From Nocardiopsis sp. NRRL B-16309 (GTDB lineage: Bacteria; Actinomycetota; Actinomycetes; Streptosporangiales; Streptosporangiaceae): 64,000 nucleotides of DNA. The stretch lies in NCBI RefSeq assembly GCF_001279585.1, contig NZ_LGEC01000038.1, positions 1 through 64,000 on the forward strand, read 5' to 3'. Below, in pieces: positions 35,713-45,900 of this stretch. Under the pieces are notes generated by a model that worked only from the letters and a program-made list of their open reading frames with translations, was not told where the DNA came from and made no database searches. Both the position numbers and the translations under genes were made by a program. The first letter of the stretch is position 1, and each line of letters starts with the position of its first letter.

Positions 35713-35892
35713 TCAGTGTTGTTCGCGGGCGGAGTGGAGGAAGGCGGTCCACTCGGCAGAGGGGAAGGGGAAGTGGCCCCTGGAGGGGTTCTTCGAGTCC
35801 CGGACGGCCGCGCCGCAGGGCAGGTCGGCGACCTCGACGCAGTCCTGATCTTGGCCGCTGTAGCTACTCTTCCGGAATACGAGGTCTGTCAC
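35713..35892 (-). CDS. DUF397 protein
   Basis: This 59-aa protein contains the hallmark FRKSSYSGQDQDCVEVADL near the N-terminus and VRDSKNPSRG then PFPSAEWTAFL, which define DUF397. In actinomycetes these small proteins always seem to accompany an HTH_DUF5753 regulator, as here. The GTG start overlaps the regulator's stop (GTGA). They are discussed as antitoxin- or BldB-like developmental partners; what they bind is unresolved. Confidence 0.88.
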   Translation of the reverse strand: MTDLVFRKSSYSGQDQDCVEVADLPCGAAVRDSKNPSRGHFPFPSAEWTAFLHSAREQH

Positions 35893-36752
35893 GTGTCGCT
35901 CTCTTGGATTGCGGCCACCTCTTTGATGAAGGCAGCGGACCGGGCTGTACTCAGAGAGGACCCTTGGACGTCGCCGAAGGTGGCGCTGTACTGCGTGACA
36001 TCGTCGGCTTCCTCGATGAAGAGGGCGTCGGTGACGGTTCCGACGTAAACGATCGGTGTGTCCAGAGGGTCCCGGAACTCCAAGATAGTGAACGGCGCGG
36101 CGAGCGCGGCATGGGCACCAGCGGAGAACGGCAGCACCTGGATGTCGATGTTCGGTAGCTGTGCCATGTAGAGCAGGTGGCCGAGCTGCTCGCACATCGT
36201 CTTCGTGTCACCGATCTGCCGACGGAGTGCAGCCTCGTCGATGACAGCTCGGAGCTGGACGGGGCGGAACCTGGTCAGGATCTCCCGTCGCTCCATACGG
36301 AACTCCAGGCGACGTCGGATCTCCTCTGGGCTCACATACCTTCCGCCTTGGAAGATGGCTTCGGCGTACCCGGGCGTCTGGAGCAATCCAGGAATCGTTT
36401 GAGTCGTGAAGGTCCGGATGACTGAAGCCTCGGCTTCGAAGTCGGGGAGTGCACGGTCCCCGAACACATCCTTGTACTTGGACCACCACCCTCTGAGCTT
36501 TGCATCCTTGGCCAGAGCATGCATCGCCTCCCGTGCTTGGGAGTCGTTGACCTCGTAGAGGTCCAACATTTTGTCAATATCACCGCTGGTGATGCGCTTT
36601 GTCTCAGTCTTCTCGATCTTGCTCAGCTTGCCCGCGCTCCACTGGAGCTTCTTCGCAGCTTGAGAGCCGGTCAGGTTGGCTTGTTCACGGGCACGGCGTA
36701 GCTCGGCGGCGAGGCGACGCAGGCGTAGGGAGGGGCTTCGTTCGATGGTCAT
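35889..36752 (-). CDS. XRE helix-turn-helix regulator with DUF5753 domain (Scr1-like)
   Basis: This is a 287-aa regulator. The N-terminal HTH (about residues 12-70) has LRRAREQANLTGSQAAKKLQ and WSAGKLSKIEKTE. The C-terminal DUF5753 domain (about 95-280) has IRTFTTQTIPGLLQTPGYAE and RRLEFRMERREIL. It is cotranslated with the DUF397 gene and lies divergent to an ATPase gene, the arrangement typical of the many paralogous loci in Streptomyces and Nocardiopsis that influence differentiation or antibiotic production. ATG at 36752 with an AGGA upstream. Confidence 0.9.
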   Translation of the reverse strand: MTIERSPSLRLRRLAAELRRAREQANLTGSQAAKKLQWSAGKLSKIEKTETKRITSGDIDKMLDLYEVNDSQAREAMHALAKDAKLRGWWSKYKDVFGDRALPDFEAEASVIRTFTTQTIPGLLQTPGYAEAIFQGGRYVSPEEIRRRLEFRMERREILTRFRPVQLRAVIDEAALRRQIGDTKTMCEQLGHLLYMAQLPNIDIQVLPFSAGAHAALAAPFTILEFRDPLDTPIVYVGTVTDALFIEEADDVTQYSATFGDVQGSSLSTARSAAFIKEVAAIQESDT

Positions 36753-36772
36753 GGCAGGATCCTAGGACTCTA

Positions 36773-36823
36773 ACTCTCAAATTTCTAGTTATCCGTTGAC
36801 TGTAGTGAGATTGAGAGTATGGT
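36773..36823 (+). promoter_or_regulatory. Divergent promoter with candidate operator
   Basis: TTGACT (36796-36801) and TATGGT (36818-36823) with a 16-nt spacer form a plausible plus-strand promoter for the ATPase gene. An inverted pair ACTCTCAA (36773-36780) / TTGAGAGT (36811-36818) surrounds the -35 box and reaches the -10, a likely binding site of the divergent HTH regulator. Confidence 0.55.
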
Positions 36824-36977
36824 GTTGAGCGTAGCCAGTGACCGGAGTCTCACGCAGAGTCGCTGATGATCAGGCTACGCCGTGCCCCCTTCCCGCTGTT
36901 CGGGAATCGTGAAGGTCCCACCTTGCGGGCACACCGAACCATCCGCTCGCTCCCACACGCCAAGGAGTCTGTTCGTC

Positions 36978-37539
36978 ATGCCCGCAATCGCGCCCATGCC
37001 CGTACTGCCAGAGGTGACCATCTCCCTCAGTGAGCTGGTCCCGCTGCGCTGCCGCCACTACTTCTCCGGCCGTGCCGACCGCGCCCACTACCGGAACCGA
37101 CGCTACGACTTCGGGTCTTCCCGCCAGTTCATGCCGCTGGTCCGCGTTCCTGGACACCTGTGCCGCCGAACGCGACCGCGATTACCGCTACCTGTTCACC
37201 CTGCTCGGATCGGAGCTGGCGAGTAACGCGCTACGGCACTCCAGGTCGGGAGAGCCCTTCGGGGTCTACACCCTCAACTGCCAACGCCACCGCGACGGGC
37301 TCCGACTCACCTTCCGTGACCAGGGCAAGCGGGAGGGGGCGGGACCGCGATCGGCCTGGGATGAGCACCTGGCCCCGAACCCCGATGGGCTCAACCTCGA
37401 CACTGAGTCCGGGCGGGGGCTGGCCATGATCGACGCTCTGGCCACCGACTGGGGCGACAACGGGGTCGCCGGCAACCGCCAGGTCTGGTTCTTCCTGGCC
37501 TACGACCTGTCCGACAGCCTCTGGAACATCCAGCCGTAA
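36978..37539 (+). pseudogene. GHKL ATP-binding protein (anti-sigma-factor-kinase-like), frameshifted
   Basis: The gene starts at ATG 36978 (AAGGAG 10 nt upstream) and reads MPAIAPMPVLPEV…RYDFGSSRQFMPLVR. It must then shift frame near 37150 to continue FLDTCAAERDRDYRYLF, the N-box ELASNALRHSRSGEPFG and the C-terminal GLNLDTESGRGLAMIDAL of a GHKL/HATPase_c anti-sigma-type kinase. The break is explained by a two-base loss in the codon after CGC. Proteins of this kind pair with the HTH/DUF397 locus in actinomycetes. As written, neither frame alone encodes a complete ATPase; sequencing error is the alternative. Confidence 0.75.
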
Positions 37540-37579
37540 GAACACCACGCCGCAGGTATCAGTGCCCTTGTACTGAAAC

Positions 37580-37616
37580 GGGCCCAGGAGAGCGTTGCCG
37601 CGCTCTTCCCGGGCCC
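37580..37616 (+). terminator. Imperfect hairpin terminator
   Basis: GGGCCC at 37580-37585 pairs with 37611-37616, and AGAGCG (37589-37594) pairs with CGCTCT (37601-37606), with a small internal bulge. It lies 40 nt after the ATPase stop. Confidence 0.45.
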
Positions 37617-37665
37617 TGGCAATCCCGAAATCCGCACACTCTCACATGTTCAGAAAGCAGGATCA

Positions 37666-38019
37666 GTGACGCATCCTATCCCCGCGCCCCGACCCTCCAG
37701 TGACCCGTTGTACCGGACCCGCCCGCTGCTGCCTCGCCGCGACCCGCTGGTGGGCCCCTACTGCCCGTCCTGCCAGCACCCCTCCTGCCGCCGACGCCGT
37801 GCCGAGCGCCTGCCCCGCCTGGGCGGCCACCTGGCCGAATACCACAGCGAGCACACCCTCGCCGCCGCCGTCCAGGCCCGCAACCTGCACCTGATCGTCT
37901 GGTACGGGGAGAGGACGGGCTCCTACTGGGTCGCCTCCTCCACCGGCCTGGCCGAGGTCCCCGACTGCCAGACCCTGAACCGTCTCCTGAGCCCGGTACC
38001 CGCCTGCCGCCCACTCTGA
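37666..38019 (+). CDS. Small zinc-ribbon-like hypothetical protein
   Basis: This is a 117-aa protein. A CPSCQHPSCRRRRAERLPR segment (near residue 33) suggests a small zinc-binding or nucleic-acid-binding site, and the rest is a mixed alpha/beta module (LHLIVWYGERTGSYWVA). The GTG at 37666 has AGCAGGA upstream. It follows the ATPase gene in the same direction and is probably part of the HTH/DUF397 locus. The family is not recognised. Confidence 0.65.
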   Translation: MTHPIPAPRPSSDPLYRTRPLLPRRDPLVGPYCPSCQHPSCRRRRAERLPRLGGHLAEYHSEHTLAAAVQARNLHLIVWYGERTGSYWVASSTGLAEVPDCQTLNRLLSPVPACRPL

Positions 38020-38122
38020 CGGTGTCCTCGGTGGCGGCCGATTCCTATGGCCGGAACGGTCGCCACCACGTCGTTCTCTCGGGCGTACACGGGTACTGGG
38101 CCCGCTGCCCGGTGGCGCAGGG

Positions 38123-38551
38123 TCAGGAGCGTTGGTCTGCGGGCTTTGCGGTGCGCAGCGTCTCGATCTTCTCCCCTGTTGCGGCCACCCTCCAGAAGAC
38201 CCAGCCGTTGCGCGAGGTACTCACCCTCTCCCCACGGGGAAGTAGAGAGTTGGCCCGTTCCACCACCGCACCGGCCGCAGGACTGGGGTCGTCGAACACA
38301 TGGCCGTCCCACGGAGGCGAGACGATACCGAGCCTGCGCGTCGCCGGGTCGAACCACCCCTCGACACGCTGCTTCTTGTAGCGGGCGTACACGGGGACTC
38401 TCGCATCCTCGTTCGCGGACCCCGAGGGCTCCTCCGCCACGGTGAGTCTGGTCAGGAGCCGGGCGATGACCTCGCCCTTGCTGCTTTTCTCCCAACGGGC
38501 GAGGAGCGCGAGCTGGCGGTCCGTGTCCTGTGACACCTCGACGTAAGGCAT
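38123..38551 (-). CDS. Hypothetical protein, ribbon-helix-helix-like N-terminus
   Basis: This is a 142-aa protein. The N-terminus MPYVEVSQDTDRQLALLARW then EKSSKGEVIARLL resembles small ribbon-helix-helix or CopG-type modules, and the C-terminal part (VPVYARYKKQRVEGWFD, NGWVFWRVAATGEKI) is beta-rich. The frame is open to 38632, but the ATG at 38551 begins at the first protein-like residues. It diverges from the kinase gene, which could be its target. Function is unknown. Confidence 0.6.
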   Translation of the reverse strand: MPYVEVSQDTDRQLALLARWEKSSKGEVIARLLTRLTVAEEPSGSANEDARVPVYARYKKQRVEGWFDPATRRLGIVSPPWDGHVFDDPSPAAGAVVERANSLLPRGERVSTSRNGWVFWRVAATGEKIETLRTAKPADQRS

Positions 38552-38771
38552 GCGCCCAAGGTCCCAGACGCCGGCCCTCCTCATGAACCGTTTCGCCGTG
38601 TTCCACGTATGCCGCTTCCTTGGGTGTATCAACAGTGGCCGTATGTGGCCAGAGTTCCGAAAGGGACTTTGGTCCTGGGGCAGTGCGCAGGTCAGCGGCG
38701 ATAACCTGGGTCCGCAGACCGTGTGCTCCCTCGACTCACGCGCGACCCCCGAGGTATTGGCAGGACCCCCA

Positions 38772-39827
38772 GTGCAGCCACTGACCCCCGCAGACCCCCG
38801 CGTGCTCGGCGGGATCGAGATCTTGGGCAGACTCGGCAGAGGTGGAATGGGTGTGGTCTACGCGGGCCGCACCGATGACGACACTCTGGTCGCGGTCAAG
38901 ACCCTGCACGTCGGCGGCCTCGAACAGAGCGATCTGCGCGAGCGCTTCGAGCGTGAGGCCATTGCCCTGGGCATGGTTCAGGGGCCGGGTGTGGCCGCGC
39001 TGGTGGAGTCGGGACAGGACGCCGACGAGACCCCCTGGCTCGCCTTGGAGTACGTCCCCGGGCTCGACCTGGCCACCTATCTCAAACGGCACGACCCCCT
39101 GGACGTAGTGACCGGGACGGCGTTGGGGCTCGTCCTGGCCAACGCGCTCACCGACATCCACACCGCGGGCCTACTCCACCGGGACCTCAAGCCCGCCAAC
39201 GTCATGCTCGGCCCCGACGGCCCCAAGGTGGTGGACTTCGGGTTGGTCGCCATCGGCGGCGCGGGCGGCGACCTGACCCACACCAATCTCCGCCTGGGTA
39301 CCCCCCGGTTCATGGCACCGGAGCAGTTCACCGCCCCGACCTCGGTGGGCGCCGCAGCGGATGTGTACGCCCTCGGCGCGCTGCTGGCCTACGCCACCTC
39401 CGGTCAGTACCCATACGAGGGGGCAACCCCGGACGCTCTGGGCTTCGCCGCGGTCAACCCGGACATCGCACCGAACCTGTCCGGGGTCCCCGCCGGGCTG
39501 GTTCCGCTGGTCACCGCTCTGATGGCGGTCAAGCCGCAGGACCGGCCGGACCTGGCGGACGTGCGCGCGCAGCTCACCGAGCGGCTCGCCGCCGCTGGGC
39601 TGTCAGCCGCGGCGGCCCGTGCGCACCTCACGGAGCGTACGTACGTCCCGGGCACCGGGATCACCGACGAGGTCCCGCCGGCCAAGCGCCACGCACCCGT
39701 CACCCGGGTGGAGACGGTCGACCACTCCCGCACGGCCGGGACCGGGACCAGAACAGGTAAGCGGGGCGGTCTCGCGGCACGTACGGCCGAGCGGTTGCGT
39801 AAGGCCTATGCGCGCCCCGCCGCCTGA
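38772..39827 (+). CDS. Soluble Ser/Thr protein kinase (Hanks type)
   Basis: This is a 351-aa kinase with the full set of motifs: glycine loop LGRLGRGGMGVVYAG (residues 14-28), VAVKTL lysine, HRDLKPANVML catalytic loop, DFGLV, and GTPRFMAPEQF. The C-terminal 70 residues are basic and lack a transmembrane helix or sensor domain. The GTG at 38772 gives the typical VQPLTPADPRVLG start with AGGA upstream; the frame is open to 38550. It is 243 nt upstream of the SNF2-methylase-helicase operon, in the same direction. Kinases occur in Pgl/BREX-2 (PglW) and in abortive phage defence, so a role in that operon is plausible but unproven. Confidence 0.85.
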   Translation: MQPLTPADPRVLGGIEILGRLGRGGMGVVYAGRTDDDTLVAVKTLHVGGLEQSDLRERFEREAIALGMVQGPGVAALVESGQDADETPWLALEYVPGLDLATYLKRHDPLDVVTGTALGLVLANALTDIHTAGLLHRDLKPANVMLGPDGPKVVDFGLVAIGGAGGDLTHTNLRLGTPRFMAPEQFTAPTSVGAAADVYALGALLAYATSGQYPYEGATPDALGFAAVNPDIAPNLSGVPAGLVPLVTALMAVKPQDRPDLADVRAQLTERLAAAGLSAAAARAHLTERTYVPGTGITDEVPPAKRHAPVTRVETVDHSRTAGTGTRTGKRGGLAARTAERLRKAYARPAA

Positions 39828-40070
39828 CAGCTCGGCGCATCCCGGCAAGCAAGCGCTTCCTGGCAGTAGCTCCCGGCCAGGGGCCCCGTCACCGGCTGAT
39901 GGACACGCGGTAACAAGGTGCTCCCGACCGCCGTGCCGGCGGCGTATGTGTCAACCGGGACAGCCCGTGGTGCGTGACCTCTCAAGGCTCCACGGGTCAC
40001 AGACAACACAGGTCGGATCGCAGAGCCGATCCGGACATCTCGATTCGCAGCGGACAGTGAGGGTCGTTCA

Positions 40071-42911
40071 GTGACCGAAGGCGCAGGCGCGACGCAGACG
40101 AGCCCGTTCGCCCCCGGGGCCCGGGTGGAGGTACGTGACGCGGAGTGGATGGTGCGCACCTGTACCCCGGCCGCCTCGGCGGTGGACGGGCACATGGTCA
40201 GGGCCGTCGGGGTCTCGGAGTTCGTCCGCGGTGAGGACGCGGTGTTCTTCACCGGCATCGAGGAGGTCACCGCCCTGGACCCCGAGCGGACCAGGCTGGT
40301 GCACGACGACTCCTCCGGGTACGCCCGCAGTCGCCTCTACCTGGAGTCGGTGCTGCGCCGCACCCCGCTGCCCCAGTCCGAGAGGCGCCTGGCGATGCCG
40401 GACAAGTTCCTCCTCAAGGACCTCGTCTACCAGCGCCGTCCCGCCGAACTCGCCCTCCGGGAGCTGCGCCCGCGCGTGCTCATCGCCGACGTGGTGGGCC
40501 TGGGCAAGACCCTGGAGATCGGCCTGATCCTCGCCGAGCTCATCCGCCGGGGCCGGGGCGAGCGCATCCTCGTCGTCACCCCGCAGCAGGTTCTTGAACA
40601 GTTCCAGCAGGAGCTGTGGACCCGCTTCGCCATCCCGCTGGTCCGCCTGGACTCGGTGGGCCTGGAGCGCGTCCAGCGCGACATCCCCGCGGGCCGCAAC
40701 CCCTTCCTGTACTTCAAGCGCGCCATCATCTCCGTGGACACTCTCAAGAACCAGGGCAAGTACGGCCAGCACCTGCGCAGCATGCACTGGGACGCGGTGG
40801 TGATCGACGAGTCGCACAACCTCATCAACGAGGGCAACCTCCGTAACCAGCTCGCCCGGCTGCTGGCGGCCCAAACCGACGCCCTGCTGCTGGCCTCCGC
40901 AACCCCGCACAACGGCAACTCCGAGTCCTTCGCCGAGCTGATCCGCCTGCTCGACCCGGCCGCCATCGCCGACCCGAAGGACTACTCCGCCAAGGACATC
41001 GAGCACCTCTACATCCGCCGCACCAAGGTGCACCCCGAGGTGCGCGCGGAGATGGGCGACGACTGGCCCGAGCGCGGCCCCTCGGTGTCGGTGCGCTGCG
41101 CCGCGACACCCGCCGAGGAGAAGGTCTTCGCCGAACTCACCCAGACGTGGCTGGCGGGCGAGGAGCGCGAGGGCGGCCCGGTGGTCCGCAGGGAACGCCG
41201 CCTGTTCCCGTACACCCTGCTCAAGGCCTTCCTCTCCTCGCACGTCGCCCTGGCCACCACGGTCGAGAACCGGCTGAAGACCATCACCTACAGCGGCACT
41301 GGCGGGCTCAAGGACGGCGAGGACAAGCGCGAACACCAGGCCCTGATCAACCTTCGCGACCTGGCAGGGGAGATCGGTGACGCCGACTCCGCCAAGCTCC
41401 AGGGTCTGGTGAAGGAGCTCAAGGAGATCGGGGTCGGAGCGAAGAGCCCCACCCGGGCCGTGGTCTTCTCCGAGTCCGTGCCCACCCTGGAGTGGCTGAA
41501 CAAGACCCTGCCCAAGCAGCTCGGGCTCAAGCCCGAGCAGGTGGCGCTCATGCACGGCGGCCTCTCCGACACCGAGCAGCAGCGCATCATCGGCGACTTC
41601 GCCCTGGAGACCAGCAAGGTCCGCATCCTGGTCACCGGCGATGTCGCCTCCGAGGGCGTCAACCTGCACCGCCAGTGCCACCACATCGTCCACTACGACC
41701 TGCCGTGGTCCTTGATCCGCATCGAACAGCGCAACGGCCGCATCGACCGCTTCGGGCAGAAGCACCACCCCCAGTTCCGCGCCCTCGTCCTCACCTCTGC
41801 CGTCGAAGGGGCCAAGGACGATACCGACGTCGCCGAGAAGCTCCTCGACCGCGAGGAGAAGGCCCACCGGGCCATGGGGACCGCCGAAACGGTTACCGGC
41901 CTGTTCAGCGCCAAGAAGGAGGAGGACCGGCTCATCCAGGACCTCCTCAAGGGCCGCACCGTGGACGAGTCCCTGGACGCCGCGCACCAACAGCAGGAAG
42001 AGGGGTCGGCCTGGGCCGGAGACGTGCTCTTCGGTGACGTGGGCGTGCCCGAGGGGGAGGCCGCACCGGAGCGGGCCCCCGAGCCCCAGCTCTTCGGCTC
42101 CACCGAGGAGTTCGTCCGTGCCGCGCTTGGCACGGTCGCCGGCGAGGTCTCCGTCGACGAGGACGAGCGCATCCTCGCCTTCGAACCGCCTCGGGACCTG
42201 GCACACCGCCTCAGCGCACTGCCCGTCGACTACCTGCGCGAACTCAAGGTCAAGGAGCGGCTGCGCGTCACCTTCGACCGCGAGCACGCCCAGAAGCGGC
42301 TCGACGAGGCCCGCGCCACCAAGACCACCTGGCCGGACACCAGCTACGTCAGCGACCTGCACCCGCTGGTGGAGTGGCTGGTGGACAAGGTCCAGGTCCA
42401 GACCCACCGCAACGAGGCCCCGGTGATCCAGGCAGACGTGGACGCCTCCGTCTTCCTTGTCCAGGGCACCTACTCCAACGAGCTGGGCCAGCCCACGGTG
42501 GTGGAGTGGATGGCCGTCACCGGCCTGCCCGGTGAGCCCCGGGTGGAGGACATGTTCGAGGCCGTCCACCGGGCGGGGGTGGGCACCGGCATGGTCAACA
42601 CCGGCCGGTCCGGGTACCTGACCGAACTCCAGCAGCTGGTCCCTGCGGCCGTCCGTGTCGCCCGGGCCCACCTGGAGGAGCGCAGTGCCGAGTACGACGC
42701 CCGGATCAGGGAGGACCTGGCCCGGCCACAGCAGCGATTGGAGCAGTGGCAGCAGCTCAGCCTGGAGGGCCTGGGTGAGGACCTGCGCGGCCAGCGGAAG
42801 AAGGAACGGGTGCACGACACCTACGCCGAACAGCAGCGTCTGATGCGCAGGATGAGCACCGCGGGCGAACCGCTGCTGCGCGTCCTCGCCGTGCTGAAGG
42901 GGGAGAACTGA
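40071..42911 (+). CDS. SNF2-like helicase, DrmD-type defence protein
   Basis: This is a 946-aa superfamily 2 helicase. Walker A is IADVVGLGKTLEIGLIL (about residues 137-153). The DESH box is VVIDESHNLINEGNLRNQ (about 243-260). The C-terminal lobe has RILVTGDVASEGVNLHRQCH and RIEQRNGRIDRFGQKHHP (about 515-567). It matches the SNF2 helicase subtype found beside adenine methylases in DISARM class 1 (DrmD) and related systems. GTG start at 40071 with GAGGG upstream. Its stop overlaps the methyltransferase start (TGATG). The C-terminal third is helical and may carry the partner-binding surface. Confidence 0.85.
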   Translation: MTEGAGATQTSPFAPGARVEVRDAEWMVRTCTPAASAVDGHMVRAVGVSEFVRGEDAVFFTGIEEVTALDPERTRLVHDDSSGYARSRLYLESVLRRTPLPQSERRLAMPDKFLLKDLVYQRRPAELALRELRPRVLIADVVGLGKTLEIGLILAELIRRGRGERILVVTPQQVLEQFQQELWTRFAIPLVRLDSVGLERVQRDIPAGRNPFLYFKRAIISVDTLKNQGKYGQHLRSMHWDAVVIDESHNLINEGNLRNQLARLLAAQTDALLLASATPHNGNSESFAELIRLLDPAAIADPKDYSAKDIEHLYIRRTKVHPEVRAEMGDDWPERGPSVSVRCAATPAEEKVFAELTQTWLAGEEREGGPVVRRERRLFPYTLLKAFLSSHVALATTVENRLKTITYSGTGGLKDGEDKREHQALINLRDLAGEIGDADSAKLQGLVKELKEIGVGAKSPTRAVVFSESVPTLEWLNKTLPKQLGLKPEQVALMHGGLSDTEQQRIIGDFALETSKVRILVTGDVASEGVNLHRQCHHIVHYDLPWSLIRIEQRNGRIDRFGQKHHPQFRALVLTSAVEGAKDDTDVAEKLLDREEKAHRAMGTAETVTGLFSAKKEEDRLIQDLLKGRTVDESLDAAHQQQEEGSAWAGDVLFGDVGVPEGEAAPERAPEPQLFGSTEEFVRAALGTVAGEVSVDEDERILAFEPPRDLAHRLSALPVDYLRELKVKERLRVTFDREHAQKRLDEARATKTTWPDTSYVSDLHPLVEWLVDKVQVQTHRNEAPVIQADVDASVFLVQGTYSNELGQPTVVEWMAVTGLPGEPRVEDMFEAVHRAGVGTGMVNTGRSGYLTELQQLVPAAVRVARAHLEERSAEYDARIREDLARPQQRLEQWQQLSLEGLGEDLRGQRKKERVHDTYAEQQRLMRRMSTAGEPLLRVLAVLKGEN

Positions 42912-45900
42912 TGGGTTACGACTCGCTGGCCAACCGGGGAGAGTACTTCTCCGCCCACTACCTGGCCGAGGTGCTGCCCAAACAGCTCAAGGGCAAGGAC
43001 GGCCCCTTCAAGGACTGGACCGAGCTGGAGAAGCAGGAGAACGCCCGGGTCCGGGACGAGAAGAGGAGCCCCGAACCCGTCACCCCGCGCCTGGGCCTGC
43101 GTCAGCTCAAGGCGCGGTACTTCAAGGTCCGCCCGGCACTGGCCGACCACGTCGAACAGATGCGTGAGGGAGCCGAGCCCAGTGAGGCCGGGGTCCAGGC
43201 CCACCACCGGCTCCTGCACGCCCTGCACCGCGACGTGCTCACCGCGCTCGGCTTCAGTCCGAAGGACGAGCCGCTGGAGCTGCCCTTCTCCCATGGCGAC
43301 GACCTGGTCCCGGTGCGGCTGGCACTGTACGAGGGCACCGTCGCCGCCGTCGAGTGCGGTTGGGCCCCCGACCCCGACGCCGCTTTGGACGAGAACGGCG
43401 CGGGATGGCTCATCGACCCTGTGGAACTGGGCGGCCGCGAGCAGATCACCCTCGGCACCAAGCTGGTCTCCTGGTTGTTCGCCCGGGACGAGAACCTGCG
43501 CTACGTGCTGATCCTGTCCGGGGGCGTGGTGGTCCTCGCCGACCGCTCGGTGTGGGGCGAGGGCCGCTACCTCGCGGCCAGCCTGGACACCGCGCTCGGA
43601 CGCAACGACACCGACGAACTCGGCACCATCGGAGCGCTCTTCGGCGCCCAGGCGCTCCTGCCCTCGGAGGAGGGCGGCACCGAACCCATCGCGACGCTCG
43701 TCGACGCCTCCCGCCAGCACGCCGTGGGTGTGTCCAAGGAGCTGCGGGAGGGGCTGCGGGACTCGGTCGAGATCATCGCCAACGAGGTCCTGGCCCGGCT
43801 ACGGGATCAGGGTGTGGACCCCGAGCGGATCGACACCAAGTCGAACCGCACCTTCGCCGACGAACTGGCCCGCCAGTCCCTGCGCTACCTGTACCGGATC
43901 CTCTTCCTGCTGTACGCGGAGGCCCGGCCCGAGCTGGGCGTGGTACCCGCCGACGACGAGGCCTACGTCCAGGGCTACAGTATGGCGCGGCTCGGTGACC
44001 TGGTCGCGGGCGATCTGGTGGGCGAGGAGGCCCGGCGCAGCACGCACCTGTACCAGTCGTTGGACCTGCTGTTCCGGATGGTCAACGAGGGCCACAACCC
44101 GCGCGGGCGCCAGCTCTCCGAGGAGGAGGCGGCGCGGCTCTCGGAGGGGGACGGGCTACGGTTCGAGCCGCTCAAGGCCGACCTGTTCGACCCCGAGCGC
44201 ACCCGGTTGATCGGTACCCGGCTGCCGCACCCGGACGACGACCCGGACGAGCCGGGCGTGCGGATGCTGGACACCCGGCTGCGCAACGAGGCGCTGTACC
44301 AGGTGCTGCGCAAGCTGATGATCTCGCGCGGTAGCCGTAAGGGCCGGGGTGGATTCATCTCCTACGCCCAGCTCGGCATCAACCAGCTGGGCGCGGTGTA
44401 CGAGGGACTGATGTCCTACACCGGTTTCATCGCCCAGGAGGAGCTGTACGAGGCCGCCAAGAACGGTGACTCGTCGGGTGGCTCGTGGATGATTCCGGCG
44501 TCCAAGGTCGATGACTACGGCGACGACGTGTGGGTGCGGGTCAAGGACGAGAACGGCAAGTCCAGCAAGGACCGCCCGATCGTGGTCTACAAGCCCGGAT
44601 CGTTCGTGTATCGCCTGGCCGGGCGCGACCGGGAGACCAGCGCTTCCTACTACACACCGGAGTCGCTGACTCAGTTGACCGTCCAGCTCACCCTGCGGGA
44701 ACGGCTCGACCAGAACGGCGAGACGACTCCTGCGAGGGAGCTGCTGGAGTGGACCATCTGCGAGCCCGCTCTGGGTTCGGGCGCCTTCCTCAACGAGGCG
44801 ATCAACCAGGTGGCTGCCGAGTACCTCAAGCGGGCTACGGCCGAGCGCGGGGAGGAGTTGGATCCCGAGCGCTACGCCGTGGAATTGCAGAAGGTCAAGG
44901 CCTACATTGCCCTGCACCGGGCGTACGGGGTCGACCTCAACGGGACCGCGGTGGAGCTGGCCGAGGTTTCGCTCTGGCTGAACGTGATGTATCCGGGCTT
45001 GCAGGCGCCGTGGTTCGGTCTGCACTTGAGGCGCGGTAATTCGCTGATCGGGGCCGGAAGGAGGTTGTACGACCCCGAGACAGTGAAGAAGGGCGAGTGG
45101 CTCAAGTCCGCGCCGGAGGACCAGCCGTTCCGGGACGGGGACATCAAGGCCGGATACATTCACCACTTCCTGTTGCCCGCCCAGGGCTGGGGGAGTGTCG
45201 CTGCGGAGAAGGAAGCGAAGAACCTCGCTCCGGAGGACACCGCCAAGCTGAACGTTTGGCGCAAGGCGATGCGTAGGAAGCCGAAGACGACGGGGAAGAA
45301 TTCCCAGTTCCGGCGCTTGCAGGCCTTGTCGAAGCGGGCGGAGTTCCTGTGGAGGCTGGTGATTCGGCGCCTGGATCTGTCCGAGCGCGAGATTAGCCGG
45401 AGCATTGCGGTCTACGGTGCGGAGTGGATTGATCAGCCCGAGGACGTTATCCCACGGGAAGTGGTGCTCGACAATCTGACGGAGAAGGGCACCCCGTACT
45501 GGCGCCTCAAGACTCTGATGGACGCCTGGTGCGCGCTATGGTTCTGGCCGGTGCAGAAGGCTGCCCTGCTGGACGGCAGTGACGAGGTCTACGAACGCCT
45601 TGGGCACACCCTGGAGCTGAGCAGTGCCGGGGGAAAGGGTTCACTCTTCGGTGAAGCTCGCGAGACACTGCCTCTGTCCGAGGTCGAGAACTGGCTCACG
45701 TTCGCCGAGGCACTGTTGGGAAGCCACGACATCCCGGCTGATTCCCTGTTCGGGGAAATCGAAAGCCTCTCTGAACTCGACAATGCTGAGGACTCCCTTC
45801 CTGGCCTTATGGGAATGAAGGACGAGTTCCGTCTGGGTGAGGCCTTCCCCTGGCTTCGCGAGGTAGAAGGTCTCGCAGAGCGTCATGGCTTCTTCCATTG

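Noticed and set aside
40068..42815. 915-codon antisense frame opposite the SNF2 helicase
   Set aside because: It is a composition shadow of the coding strand; the plus-strand protein has complete helicase motifs.
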